This document shows, piece by piece, positions 1 to 11,654 of a DNA stretch of 64,000 bases. The notes under the pieces were generated by a model. That model was given only the letters and a program-made list of their open reading frames with translations, ran no database searches and was not told where the DNA came from. Within the stretch, counting starts at the first letter, position 1. Each line of letters starts with the position of its first letter. Source of the DNA: Lepisosteus oculatus (Eukaryota; Chordata; Actinopteri; Semionotiformes; Lepisosteidae); contig NC_090699.1 in NCBI RefSeq assembly GCF_040954835.1, positions 14,687,817 through 14,751,816 on the forward strand, read 5' to 3'. The translations under genes were made by a program, and so were the position numbers.

Positions 1-1230
1 TGGTGAGACAGAATACAGGATGGTCTCAGGTTCGAGAAAGAAGCTGAAACAGATTTTGCATCCTTAACAAGGTTCGGTAAGTCATTCCCCAGTTTAAGGG
101 CTGTGTGACTGAGAGCTCTGCCACCTGCACATTTCTGTTCATCTGACGGGTTTTGAGATACCCAGCATCCTTTGACTGGAACAGTCTTAGTGATGCTTAC
201 GGAAACGTAAGATCACTTAGGTGGCTAAGCTGTCTTCGTATGTGAGCACAGACCCTTGAGATGTATGTGGTGTCATATGAGAAGCCAGTGCAGTGAAGGC
301 AGGATGTGGATGATGTGATTGTGCTTCTGTGTTCTAGTCAGATCATTAGAACAATTCATGTCTTTGAACGTTCCTAATCTGGAGTGGACATTCTGAATTA
401 GCTGTGTTTCTGAGATGTGGAAAAGAAACACCAGGCACCCTCTTTCTATGAGAATCAACATTAAGCTCAGGGTGAAACTTTTTGCCGAGTTACTGTATAG
501 TATTTTTCACTGTTTCTGTGATGCTCACAGTGTGATCAGCCACATTAGAAAGGGGCTGTGACATGTGATGATGAACTTTTATTGGCCCAATGATAAGGAC
601 TTCAGTTCTGTTTATCCGGCAATAGTTAATAAGTGGCTTCCAGTAATTTCTCTGTTTCCTGTGTTTCATTTCAGCTTCACATTGGTTCTGAAAGTTGACA
701 CTTATCCAAGACGTACTGTTTATTGGGCATGTTGAAACTGGTTCTTAGCCTGAAATCTAAAACCATTAGAAGGGTTACAAACAACAGGAGGCCATTCACT
801 CAGTCTAGCTACTGTAGTTAATAATCTATCAATCTGGTTTAAATCCTTCTTTAAAACTAAATCCTGTTGTTTTTAAAGAAGCCCAAATATAATGATCAAG
901 AACACAGTTGGACAGTTGTTGACGTTGACCCACAGGCCCACAACCGGCTAAAGAGCTGCCCCTTCCTCTGTGTTTCAAACCTACTTCACTCAGTAGTTTA
1001 AACTAAGTGTGAAGTATAATGAAGAGGAATGCGTGAAGATACTCTCACTTTTTCTACGAAAGCTATAGTTTTGGAAATCTTTTAAATAATGGTGCTCCTA
1101 CAGAAGTCCTCCAGTTGAGCGATCTGCATAAAGGACCCACAGAATCTAAAAGCTTCGCAACTCAAGGGCAAAGTACCCATAGATTGTGCCAAAGCGATTT
1201 GAATCAAATGGCTTTTTTTATTCCTTTTAT
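1..1230. other. Intergenic, no gene recognised
   Basis: I see no coding exon, RNA gene or clear repeat in this AT-rich stretch upstream of the first Ly6 gene. All frames are short and broken by stops. Old transposon sequence cannot be excluded. Confidence 0.4.
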
Positions 1231-1234
1231 TTTC

Positions 1235-1457
1235 ATCCTCCTCGGCGACGAGGGTGTGGTTTCCATCCCCAGGGGCGACTGCTTGGCTGTAATCCTCCGA
1301 TTTTACTGTTTTGTTTTTATGTTGCCTTTTTTCTTTGCTGGCAGAGTTTATTTTTGTCGTCATTCCGTAAGAATAGGGGCAGAAGCTACAGTATATAAAG
1401 AGACGGGACGTGTGTGCCGCTCATCTCAGACTGACACCCCGTGTGCGCTGTGAGCTG
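1235..1457 (+). promoter_or_regulatory. TATA promoter and non-coding first exon of Ly6 gene A
   Basis: A TATA box (TATATAAA, 1392-1399) stands about 30-60 bases before a short segment that ends in a consensus donor (GAGCTG|GTGAGT, exon end 1457). The next acceptor is at 1746, just before the first coding exon of Ly6 gene A, so this is read as promoter plus 5'UTR exon. The same block occurs as an inverted copy at 5630-5935, which shows it is a discrete conserved unit. The transcription start is inferred. Confidence 0.6.
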
Positions 1458-1776
1458 GTGAGTCAACACGGTGTGCGGTCCTGGCTTCAGAGCCGCCGGC
1501 CTCTGGGAGCCTGAGAGGAGCCGTTCCGAGGGCTGATTCTTATTATTTTATTATTATTATTAACTCAAAGGAAATTGGGCTGCGTTCTGGCCCGATGAGC
1601 CGATTTGTCTCAGATGTGGAAAGCGTTTCTTATTCTTATTCTTGAAGCGGTAGCATGAGCTCATTCCTCTTTTGAAACGAAACTGCAAGTATTCAGTGAA
1701 AATGAAATACTTATGGGTATGATTTTGACATTTTCACTCTGTACAGACCCCAATATTGCTGTCGTACTCCAACAAG

Positions 1777-3794
1777 ATGAAGTCGCTGCTGTTCCTCGCT
1801 GCCGTCCTGCTGCTGTCTCTGAGCTGGGGTGAGTTCGCTCTGTCTCCGAGCTTCATGTGACTCTGTGTTATTCACAGTGGTCACTCACTGCCCCTTTTAT
1901 CAATACAGCAGGTACTGACAACAGTTCTCCTCGCACAGACAGACTGGTCATTTCAGACAGGATCAAGGACACTGATCTCACAGACAGACTGGTCATTTCA
2001 GACAGGATCAATAACACTGATCACACAGACAGACAGACTGGTCATTTCAGACAGGATGAAGGACACTGATCTCACAGACAGACTGGTCATTTCATACAGG
2101 ATGAAGGACACTGATCTCACAGACAGACTGGTCATTTCAGACAGGATCGATGACACTGATCTCACAGGCAGACTGGTCATTTCAGACAGGATCGATGACA
2201 CTGATCTCACAGACAGACTGGTCATTTCAGACAGGATCGATGACACTGATCTCACAGGCAGACTGGTCATTTCAGACAGGATCGATGACACTGATCTCAC
2301 AGACAGACTGGTCATTTCAGACAGGATCGATGACACTGATCTCACAGGCAGACTGGTCATTTCAGACAGGATCGATGACACTGATCTCACAGACAGACTG
2401 GTCATTTCAGACAGGATCGATGACACTGATCTCACAGGCAGACTGGTCATTTCAGACAGGATCGATGACACTGATCTCACAGGCAGACTGGTCATTTCAG
2501 ACAGGATCGATGACACTGATCTCACAGGCAGACTGGTCATTTCAGACAGGATCGATGACACTGATCTCACAGGCAGACTGGTCATTTCAGACAGGATCGA
2601 TGACACTGATCTCACAGGCAGACTGGTCATTTCAGACAGGATCGATGACACTGATCTCACAGGCAGACTGGTCATTTCAGACAGGATCGATGACACTGAT
2701 CTCACAGGCAGACTGGTCATTTCAGACAGGATCGATGACACTGATCTCACAGACAGACTAGTCATTTCAGACAGGATCAAGGACACTGATCTCACAGGCA
2801 GACTGGTCATTTCAGACAGGATCAAGGACACTGATCTCACAGACAGACAGACCGGTCATCTCCGACTATCAATAACACTGATCTCACAGACAGACTGGTC
2901 ATTTCAGACAGGATCAATGACACTGATCTCACAGACAGACAGACTGGTCATCTCCGACTATCAATAACATTGATCACACCGATAGACTGGTCATTTCAGA
3001 CAGGATCAATAACACTGATCATGCAGACAGACTGGTCATTTCAGACAGGATCAATGGCCGTCATTATGAGTTTCAAACAACTTTGAGCAACACTGGTGGA
3101 AAATTGGGGGCACTGAACACAGAAATGTTAGCTTTTCCATGGTTTAACATGTATACATGCAAGGAAGAAGGGAGAGAGATGAAGCATACTCTTTTAGGGT
3201 GCCAGGTGTTGGCAGAAATGAAGTAGAAAGAAGCGATTCAGTGATGAGGTGGAGTGATGAGAGAGAGGCCATACCTGCTCACCAGACTCTCTCCTCTTGA
3301 CTCTGTCCCCCTGGCCTGCAGGAGAGGCCCTGAGGTGTAACAACTGCATGGGTCAGCGACAGGGTGCGGTCCCTGGCAGCTGTACAGTGCAGACGTGCAC
3401 GGATGATAACAACGTCTGTGTGTCTGCGATCTTCCGCCCTCCTTTCTGTAAGTCAAGATACTGGGTCTGTGTGCTGGCTTGGTCAGTGTGTCTCTATCAG
3501 CTAATACACACAGTGTGTCTCTATCAGCTAATACAGTGTGTCTCTTACAGTTAATCTTCAGAATGTCTCTTTAATATATCAGTGTATCTGTTTGACACTC
3601 CTCGTGTCAGCTGTGTGTGCTGTTTTGAAGGTCAGGGAAGTGGCTCAGCCCAGCGAGAGTGCAGTCTAACCACCCCTCTCTGTCTCTCTGCAGCGGGTGC
3701 CATCCGGAGGTGTGGCAAGTCCTCAGAATGCGCCATGCTGAGCATGGGAGGGAACTCCAGGGTTTCCTGCTGCAAGACCGACCTCTGTAACTGA
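1777..3794 (+). CDS. Secreted Ly6/uPAR-family three-finger protein, gene A
   Basis: Three coding exons: 1777-1828, 3322-3447 and 3694-3794. All junctions are GT-AG and phase 1, giving 92 residues. The ATG at 1777 lies 30 bases inside an exon that opens after the acceptor at 1746 and begins a typical signal peptide (MKSLLF, then a Leu/Ala-rich core ending SLSWG). The mature part starts with LRCNNC and has ten cysteines, ending SCCKTDLCN, the CCxxDxCN hallmark of the Ly6/uPAR (LU) fold. Translation stops right after the final CN, so there is no C-terminal hydrophobic GPI signal and a secreted product is expected. It is paralogous to the gene at 12516-13877. An AATAAA at 4015 follows. The ligand and specific role cannot be read from the sequence. 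Fold and exon structure are secure; the orthology is not. Confidence 0.88.
1925..3060 (+). repeat. 45-bp minisatellite in intron of Ly6 gene A
   Basis: About 24 copies of a 45-base unit (core ACTGGTCATTTCAGACAGG, then ATCGATGACACTGATCTCAC). The central copies alternate CAGGCAG and CAGACAG and are nearly identical; edge copies are degenerate. Because 45 is a multiple of three, several frames stay open across the array, but no splice or start context supports translation. Confidence 0.95.
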
Positions 3795-4014
3795 GCCGTG
3801 GCGGGAGGGGGGAGAGACCCCTCTGGGTCAGGTACGGGGAGTCTCTTGTTGTCCCAGGGGGTTGTTCTTACCTGATTCTGGCGAGTGGCATGAGTGGGAG
3901 TAGGGCTGTGGTGCGTGGAGCCCGTGTGGAGCCCACAGGCCCTGGACACTGTGTCTGTGTCAGACTGCTGTGTGTGGAGCAGACAGCCCCTCCTCTGATG
4001 TTAAACTCTCCTGC

Positions 4015-4020
4015 AATAAA
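4015..4020 (+). terminator. Polyadenylation signal of Ly6 gene A
   Basis: AATAAA 220 bases after the stop codon. The same signal in the same context lies at 14101-14106 after gene B. A (TG)n run follows at 4057-4108. Confidence 0.7.
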
Positions 4021-4052
4021 CTGGATTGGAATCAACATCACACTCTGACTCC

Positions 4053-4056
<4 letters not shown>

Positions 4057-4108
<52 letters not shown>
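4057..4108. repeat. (TG)n microsatellite
   Basis: Uninterrupted TG dinucleotides just beyond the gene A poly(A) site; the paralogous position after gene B (about 14141-14173) carries a shorter run. Confidence 0.95.
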
Positions 4109-4110
<2 letters not shown>

Positions 4111-4789
4111 AGATAACTGATCGAGATGATTAATGACTCATCTCACCTCCCTTGCTATTGAGTGCATCTGTTTATTTTTTACTTAATTTCATCTATTTTC
4201 TGTAATTCCCTTCGACAGTGATTTCCGTGCATCACTTTGTAAGTTACGATAAGCAGGGATCGTGGGAATGTCTTGAGACTGACATATTTACACGTCTGCT
4301 TATTTCCACACTGATCGTTCATAAACCTCTGTGAGAATGCGAGAAGACAAAGCTTCAGTGAGAAGGAAACCGCCAGAGGAACTTGGCTTTGCTGCCTGAT
4401 AGAGTGCGCGGGTGCACAGACAAGCAGCACTGAGGTCATCCTGAGGTGCAACCAAAAACGGGATCGCGCAACCCAGGAGAAGCGCACAGGCTGTTTAGGG
4501 TTCTGTAGCATTCCAGTTTATGTTGTGTGCGTGTGTGCATGTGTGCGTGTGAGATATTGTTGTTTGATCTGTGCTGTGATGTGGTTGAGTCTGGGTTGTG
4601 GTGCTCTAGCAGTGCTGTCCTGATGCTGGTTAGTGTCGGTGTGGCTCAGGTCAGTGAGCCTCAGGACCAGCTGGCTCAGGGGGGCTCTGTTTTGGGCTCA
4701 GCAGGCCTTTGTGGTGGTAGGAATTTTGGTCGCTGGTTTTAAGGTGTAGCCAATACTTTATTACTCTTTTCTGTATGTTTATCAATAGT

Positions 4790-5066
4790 GGGTACTGGCC
4801 TAATTCGGCCCTGCACCCGTCGTTAGGTGTTTTCCCTGCACACGGAGGATGTTTCTACAGATCTCCATGTGCAGAGTTTCTGTGGGGTGTTTGTCCCATT
4901 GAGTGTACTCCTGGTCTGTGAGGGGACCCCACACTTCATTGCCGTATAGGGCAATGGGTTGGATAACACTTTGAAATATTTGGAGCCAGATTCTGTCTCT
5001 CTCTGCGGGCGCGGGAGTGCTGTGCTGGCTGTGCCGAAGTTCAATAAAGCGCAGTTTTTCACTCAA
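4790..5066 (-). mobile_element. LINE fragment (3' part of reverse-transcriptase ORF), minus strand
   Basis: On the minus strand a frame of about 88 codons contains LYGNEVWGPL and WDKHPTETLH, matching the C-terminal region downstream of the RT domain in fish non-LTR retrotransposons. It is a truncated, non-functional fragment. Confidence 0.65.
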
Positions 5067-5149
5067 CGAGTGTCTGAGTCACCGAGTCCGTCCTCGCCGA
5101 ACCCGAATATATTACAATAAAAATCAGCCCTCGGAACGGCGAGTTCAGA

Positions 5150-5628
5150 GCAGTGTCGTGGAAACCTTTACGGTTAGAATAAAGGAGCCGCAGAAAGTAT
5201 TCTCGATTACTCAGTAAGGTCTTTATTCATATTGCAATATGGGAAAAAGCCATCACCCGTTTGTGCAGAGAAGTGAAAGCTGATTCAAAAGCAAGCAGGG
5301 AGAGCCCTTGTTTTATATCTTTTTTTAAGCTGATGCAACACTTCAAGGACAGGCAAAGCAGTAATTTTCCATTCCTTATAGGTTTTTGCTTTAGTTTAAG
5401 CAAAGAAGAGCAGTTATTCAAATAGTTTCTCATACTCCCTTCTTCAAGCAGCAGAGATAAACATTATTAAAACATCCCGTGCCCTTGACGAGTTGGGTGC
5501 TCTCACACTTTGTTCTACGTATCCGGCTGCGTATCCGGCAGCACAGCTCTGTCCGTAAACAACATTTTTAGTATACAACACTTTTTATCAGTAACTTTCC
5601 ATTACAGCAGTCGAACCGCCTCCTCTCA
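5150..5628. repeat. LTR-like dispersed repeat
   Basis: A segment with GGTCTTTATTCATATTG near its start resembles the inverted poly(A)-signal region also seen at 22100-22150 and 26840. It sits between the LINE fragment and the inverted Ly6 promoter. The family is not identified and target-site duplications were not found. Confidence 0.3.
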
Positions 5629-5629
5629 G

Positions 5630-5935
5630 GCTCCCAGAGGCCGGCGGCTCTGAAGCCAGGACCGCACACCGTGTTGACTTACGAGCTCACAGCGCACACG
5701 GGGTGTCAGTCTGAGATGAGCGACAAACACGTCCCGTCTCTTTATATACTGTAGCTTCTGCCCCTATTCTTACGGAACGACGACAAAAAAAATAGTTGTC
5801 GTTTTGCGAAACTCTGCCGGCAAAGAAAGGAAGAAGATAAAAGCAAAACAGTCAAAACGCAGGATTGCAGCCAAGCGGGAGCCCCCGGCGATAGAAACCA
5901 CGCCCCTCCATCCCACAGAAGCTCCGCTATGCCCG
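5630..5935 (-). promoter_or_regulatory. Inverted copy of the Ly6 gene A promoter and first exon
   Basis: Read on the minus strand, this repeats 1235-1530: the same upstream block, the same TATA box (minus strand over 5741-5748), the same 5'UTR and the splice donor region. The donor here reads GAGCTC|GTAAGT, closer to consensus than GAGCTG|GTGAGT of gene A. No matching Ly6 coding exons follow on the minus strand within the window, so it is an orphan promoter or the remains of a lost inverted gene copy. Confidence 0.7.
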
Positions 5936-6284
5936 CCCCCCACGGTAATAACCACGCCCACATCGCAGAGGACACGCCCACTCACCCGTCCTTCCACGCC
6001 CTCCGGTAGCGCCCGGTTGAACGTGCGACAAGCGCCTCGGGGTGACAACACAGGCACGGAGCCAGCTCATTCCCGTTAGTCATTTGTGTGTTTTTTGGGG
6101 GATGACTGCCGATCTGGGAAGAAACGTACATCGCAGGAGTACACCGAGTGCTATTGTGCAAGCGTGGACAACGAGCCAGAAAAGTAGTCCGAAGGAGGAG
6201 AAAAAGATGGCTAGTTCTAATAGAGGTGTACACAGCAGGTTGGCATTTGACTTTTCCATCTGTGCCGATATATGTTCGACATCT

Positions 6285-6400
6285 GTGCCCTCACACCCTG
6301 AAGAAGGCTCCACGACCGAAACGTTGTTTTCTTTCTTCTCTTTTCAGCAGGGAATAAACCTATCACTTGTTCCTTTGCAGCCTGCGCATGCTGACGCAGC
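6285..6400 (+). repeat. Dispersed repeat with GAAGAAGGCTCC/GAAACGTT core
   Basis: The pattern CTGAAGAAGGCTCCAC, then CCGAAACGTT, TTTTCAGC and AATAAACCTAT, ending near TTGTTCCTTTGCAGC, recurs at 11660-11815, 15628-15700 and 16425-16505 in either orientation. It is an interspersed element of unassigned family. Confidence 0.6.
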
Positions 6401-6579
6401 TCCCCTCCCGATGTTATGCTGTGAATGTATTTTGCTTTTACTTTGCTTATCTTTACTTATCTTTTTGGCATTTATAACAGAGAGCTCAATCAGAATCAGT
6501 CAAGTGCAAAGCAGTCCCAGGTGAGACAAAAGAGCACAAGACAGCCCAGAGACAAGAGGAGTTCATTCTGCCCATCTGG

Positions 6580-6770
6580 CCTAGTAATAGTTCATTGATC
6601 CCAGGATCTCATCCGGCTGTTTCTTGAGAGAAGTCAGGGAATCAGTTTCAATAACATGGCTGGGCGGCTTGCTTCACTCTCCCACCACCCTCTATGTAAA
6701 GTAGTGCCTCCGGCTCTCCATTTTAAATGCTCTTCGGTGTAGTTTCTGCTTGTGCCCAACTGGAAATTGC
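6580..6770 (-). mobile_element. LINE 3' tail ([19 protein letters not shown] family), minus strand
   Basis: The minus strand matches a repeat family found also at 12245-12375, 24040-24170, 25865-26310, 40635-40760, 45045-45150 and 62500-62745. The best-preserved members encode [10 protein letters not shown], then [10 protein letters not shown] and SFKKQL, which resembles the extreme C-terminus of CR1/Rex-type RT proteins. Confidence 0.5.
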
Positions 6771-7149
6771 ACTTGGTGGCAGAGGAATTTAGCCGCGGGT
6801 TTCCAATGGTCCGAACTGGTAGGTGTTGCTTAACTGTTGAACCAGTTCGGGCTGTCTGCCTGTCAATGTCACTGGTAATGCAGTGGAAGGTCAGCGGTCT
6901 CTCATGAAAGCAGTGCCGTCACAAAGCAGTCTCTGCTGAGGTTTGAAGGCACTGGTCACCAGCAGATACGGGCTGAACTGTGTCTTTTGGGATTTGAACC
7001 AGGAGTACTGTGATATAGCTCGTGACCCGGCCAGGGGGGGTGGGAACTGTCCTGTTTCTTTTACTCGAGTCCCGGGAGTGTTCTCCTGCACTGCTGCGTC
7101 TCTCTGCTGTCCATTTTTCATGAGACTGGACACTTTGATTTGCGCCATG

Positions 7150-7692
7150 TCTGCAGGAAGTCATTGTCACTGTTCTGCTCTGTCACTGTACTGTACTGCT
7201 GTCTCACTGTACTGTACCGCTCTGTCACTGTACTGTACTGCTGTCTCACTGTACTGTACCACCCTGTCACCATACTGTACCGCTCTGTCACTGTACTGCA
7301 CTGCTGTCTCACTGTACTGTACCACCCTGTCACTGTACTGTACTGCTGTCTCACTGTACTGTACCACCCTGTCACTGTACTGTTCTGCTCTGTCACTGTA
7401 CTGTACCACCCTGTCACTGTACTGTACCGCTCTGTCACTGTACTGCACTGCTGTCTCACTGTACTGTACCACCCTGTCACTGTACTGTACTGCAGTCTCA
7501 CTGTACTGTACCACCCTGTCACTGTACTGTACTGCAGTCTCACTGTACTGTACCGCTCTGTCACTGTACTGTACTGCTGTCTCACTGTACTGTACCACCC
7601 TGTCACTGTACTGTTCTGCTTTGTCACTGTACTGTACCACCCTGTCACTGTACTGTGCTGCTCTGTCACTGTACTGTACTGCTGTCTCACTG
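7150..7692 (+). repeat. 21-bp minisatellite (CTGTCACTGTACTGTAC)
   Basis: Tandem roughly 21-base units of alternating types: CTGCTGTCTCACTGTACTGTAC, ACCACCCTGTCACTGTACTG and CGCTCTGTCACTGTACTG. Long frames on both strands arise only from the multiple-of-three period. The monomer is the reverse complement of part of the unit in the next array. Confidence 0.93.
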
Positions 7693-8039
7693 CTGAAGGG
7701 TTAACAATTTTTTCTCTGTACAGCATGTTCCGCAAAACACTATCAGCTGCTGATAAGATCAGGGTGCTGCAGACACAAAGAATAGCTTGTTTTAAGAATC
7801 CCAAAGAATTGTTTTTGCGCAGAAGGCCAATTGTAACTACCTGTTTTTAGAAAACTCTGATATACTGTAGTTCAATTACGTAGACATCTTCTGATTAAAG
7901 TAGAAGTTTGCTTAACAAATAGAAATGAATTAAGATTATTTTTTTTTCTTTTTGAGACTTAAGCTATTTGTATTCCTCATCAAGTACAAGGTCAGCAGTA
8001 ACCTTTCTTATCAGAACCAACCTCCTAATAGCAGTTTCA

Positions 8040-10782
8040 AAGTTGCACAGTGACAGAGGGACACACTTCAGACACAGTGCAACACAGTACAGTGAGACAG
8101 CAGTACGGCACAGTGACAGAGGGACACACTTCAGACACAGTGCGACACAGTACAGTGAGACAGCAGTACGGCACAGTGACAGAGCGACACACTTCAGACA
8201 CAGTGCGACAGTACAGTGAGACAGCAGTACGGCACAGTGACAGAGCGACACACTTCAGACACAGTGCGACAGTACAGTGAGACAGCAGTACGGCACAGAG
8301 ACAGAGCGACACACTTCAGACACAGTGCGACAGTACAGTGAGACAGCAGTACGGCACAGTGACAGAGTGACACACTTCAGACACAGTGCGACACAGTACA
8401 GTGAGACAGCAGTACGGCACAGTGACAGAGGGACACACTTCAGACAGTGCGACAGTACAGTGAGACAGCAGTACGGCACAGTGACAGAGCGACACACTTC
8501 AGACACAGTGCGACACAGTACAGTGATACAGCAGTACGGCACAGTGACAGAGCGACACACTTCAGACACAGTGCAACACAGTACAGTGAGACAGCAGTAC
8601 GGCACAGTGACAGAGCGACACACTTCAGACACAGTGCGACACAGTACAGTGAGACAGCAGTACGGCACAGTGACAGAGCGACACACTTCAGACACAGTGC
8701 GACAGTACAGTGAGACAGCAGTACGGCACAGTGACAGAGCGACACACTTCAGACACAGTGCGAGAGTACAGTGAAACAGCAGTACGGCACAGTGACAGAG
8801 CGACACACTTCAGACACAGTGCGACACAGTACAGTGAGACAGCAGTACGGCACAGTGACAGAGCGACACACTTCAGACACAGTGCGACACAGTACAGTGA
8901 GACAGCAGTACGGCACAGTGACAGAGCGACACACTTCAGACACAGTGCGACAGTAGAGTGAGACAGCAGTACGGCACAGTGACAGAGCGACACACTTCAG
9001 ACACAGTGCGACAGTACAGTGAAACAGCAGTACGGCACAGTGACAGAGCGACACACTTCAGACACAGTGCGACACAGTACAGTGAGACAGCAGTACGGCA
9101 CAGTGACAGAGGGACACACTTCAGACACAGTGCGACAGTACAGTGAGACAGCAGTACAGCACAGTGACAGAGGGACACACTTCAGACACAGTGCGACACA
9201 GTACAGTGAGACAGCAGTACTGCACAGTGACAGAGCGACACACTTCAGACACAGTGCGACACAGTAGAGTGAGACAGCAGTACGGCACAGTGACAGAGCG
9301 ACACACTTCAGACACAGTGCGACAGTACAGTGAGACAGCAGTACGGCACAGTGACAGAGCGACACACTTCAGACACAGTGCGACAGTACAGTGAGACAGC
9401 AGTACGGCACAGAGACAGAGCGACACACTTCAGACACAGTGCGACAGTACAGTGAGACAGCAGTACGGCACAGAGACAGAGCGACACACTTCAGACACAG
9501 TGCGACAGTACAGTGAGACAGCAGTACGGCACAGTGACAGAGTGACACACTTCAGACACAGTGCGACACAGTACAGTGAGACAGCAGTACGGCACAGTGA
9601 CAGAGGGACACACTTCAGACACAGTGCAACACAGTACAGTGAGACAGCAGTACGGCACAGTGACAGAGCGACACACTTCAGACACAGTGCGACACAGTAC
9701 AGTGAGACAGCAGTACGGCACAGTGACAGAGCGACACACTTCAGACACAGTGCGACAGTACAGTGAGACAGCAGTACGGCACAGTGACAGAGCGACACAC
9801 TTCAGACACAGTGCGAGAGTACAGTGAGACAGCAGTACGGCACAGTGACAGAGCGACACACTTCAGACACAGTGCGACACAGTACAGTGAGACAGCAGTA
9901 CGGCACAGTGACAGAGCGACACACTTCAGACAGTGCGACAGTACAGTGAGACAGCAGTACGGCACAGTGACAGAGCGACACACTTCAGACACAGTGCGAC
10001 ACAGTACAGTGAGACAGCAGTACGGCACAGTGACAGAGCGACACACTTCAGACACAGTGCGACAGTAGAGTGAGACAGCAGTACGGCACAGTGACAGAGC
10101 GACACACTTCAGACACAGTGCGACAGTACAGTGAAACAGCAGTACGGCACAGTGACAGAGCGACACACTTCAGACACAGTGCGACACAGTACAGTGAGAC
10201 AGCAGTACGGCACAGTGACAGAGGGACACACTTCAGACACAGTGCGACAGTACAGTGAGACAGCAGTACAGCACAGTGACAGAGGGACACACTTCAGACA
10301 CAGTGCGACACAGTACAGTGAGACAGCAGTACTGCACAGTGACAGAGCGACACACTTCAGACACAGTGCGACACAGTAGAGTGAGACAGCAGTACGGCAC
10401 AGTGACAGAGCGACACACTTCAGACACAGTGCGACAGTAGACTGAGACAGCAGTACGGCACAGTGACAGAGCGACACACTTCAGACACAGTGCGACAGTA
10501 CAGTGAGACAGCAGTACGGCACAGTGACAGAGCGACACACTTCAGACACAGTGCAACAGTACAGTGAGACAGCAGTACGGCACAGTGACAGAGCGACACA
10601 CTTCAGACACAGTGCGACACAGTACAGTGAGATAGCAGTACGGCACAGTGACTGAGCAACACACTTCAGACAGTGCGACACAGTACAGTGAGACAGCAGT
10701 ACGGCACAGTGACAGAGCGACACACTTCAGACACAGTGCGACACAGTACAGTGAGACAGCAGTACGGCACAGTGACTGAGCC
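8040..10782 (+). repeat. 61-63-bp satellite array with 3 x 21-bp higher-order structure
   Basis: About 44 copies of a unit built of three related roughly 21-base parts: CAGTGACAGAGCGACACACTT, then CAGACACAGTGCGACACAGTA, then CAGTGAGACAGCAGTACGGCA. Length variants arise from presence or absence of a CA step. Variant-carrying copies recur at a spacing of 1112 bases (for example CAGTACTGC near 9217 and 10329), so a large block has been duplicated inside the array. There is no coding potential beyond repeat-driven frames. Confidence 0.95.
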
Positions 10783-11200
10783 AGGGATTTAGGCAGCCGG
10801 AGTAAAAAGGTTTGCTGTGCAGAAATAGAAGCATGGACAACAAATATATGTGCTTTACTTTTTACTCTTGCCTGAAAACACCACGATCAGCACCTTGTTC
10901 TAAAATCGTACGTGTACTTTTTCAAAAGATTCCTCTCCTGCTGTTTTTAATCATGTGCAACTTAATATTCACGTTTGTTTTTCGACGGTTCTGCTCCAGG
11001 CTCTGTTTTAATGTAATTTGTCACGATTACGAAAATTTGGGTACATTTTGCTCCGCCGTGATTGTTGTCTTTGTTGAAAAAAAAAACAACAGATTGCATA
11101 CGGTAGGATCTTATCCAAACTCGTCTTGGACTGGCCTGTGAAACGGGGCCGGAATATGTAGGGGGGTCCCGAGGTCCACCTGGGCGTGTCCCACACGACA
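10783..11200. other. Unannotated spacer
   Basis: Unique-looking sequence between the satellite and the promoter of Ly6 gene B. No exon, RNA gene or repeat recognised. Confidence 0.35.
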
Positions 11201-11204
11201 CTCT

Positions 11205-11494
11205 CTATTGCGGAGGGGGCGTGGTATCCGAGCGTTTGTTTTCGCAGCCCCAGGGTTGTGTTACGGTGAAACGTAGTGGGCTGTGTTCCAAACGCGTGTT
11301 GTTCTGAGTACACACAGAGCTGAATACAGGAACAGGCGGTTTAAACTGGAATTCATAAAATGTTTGTTTTCGAGTTTTACCGTTCGGGTTGTGCAAAACA
11401 CTGTTTCGAAACACCAGGAGATCGACTATAAAAGAGAGGGGCACGTTACTCGCCACAGACCAGATCCTAATAGAGTCCATCCATTGGAGAAAAG
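11205..11494 (+). promoter_or_regulatory. Putative TATA promoter and non-coding first exon of Ly6 gene B
   Basis: TATAAAA at 11427-11433 is followed by a short leader ending in a donor (GAAAAG|GTAGGT, exon end 11494). Acceptors at 12480 or 12513 lead into the first coding exon of gene B. The arrangement parallels gene A, although the promoter sequence itself is not obviously the same. Inferred, without transcript support. Confidence 0.5.
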
Positions 11495-11654
11495 GTAGGT
11501 CTTTTGATTCTTATTCATTCTATCTTGATTACCTTTATTGTTGATAGGAGTTCAAGTCGTACTTGAAAGAGCAATGCAGCTGTTTTGTGTACAATCTAAA
11601 TCAAGGGACGTTCTGTGAAAACTGTATAATGCTCTAGTAAACAAGTAATAGGTT

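Larger units (their letters stand above)
3795..4490 (+). repeat. Duplicated 3' flank, copy 1 (partner 13878-14490)
   Basis: The 3'UTR, poly(A) signal, TG run and about 400 further bases are almost identical to the segment after Ly6 gene B. The duplication that made the gene pair therefore reached at least 700 bases past the stop codon. Similarity fades near 4490/14490. Confidence 0.85.

Noticed and set aside
1998-2967. Long open frames on both strands across the 45-bp repeat
   Set aside because: They exist only because the unit length is a multiple of three. The region is an intron between well-supported Ly6 exons, and there is no start or splice context.
7118-10782. Cys/Ser/Leu-rich and Thr/His-rich repeat proteins in the satellite arrays, and a CRISPR-like look
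   Set aside because: The frames follow from 21/63-base periods. A CRISPR array is excluded because units are contiguous without unique spacers and the host is a eukaryote.
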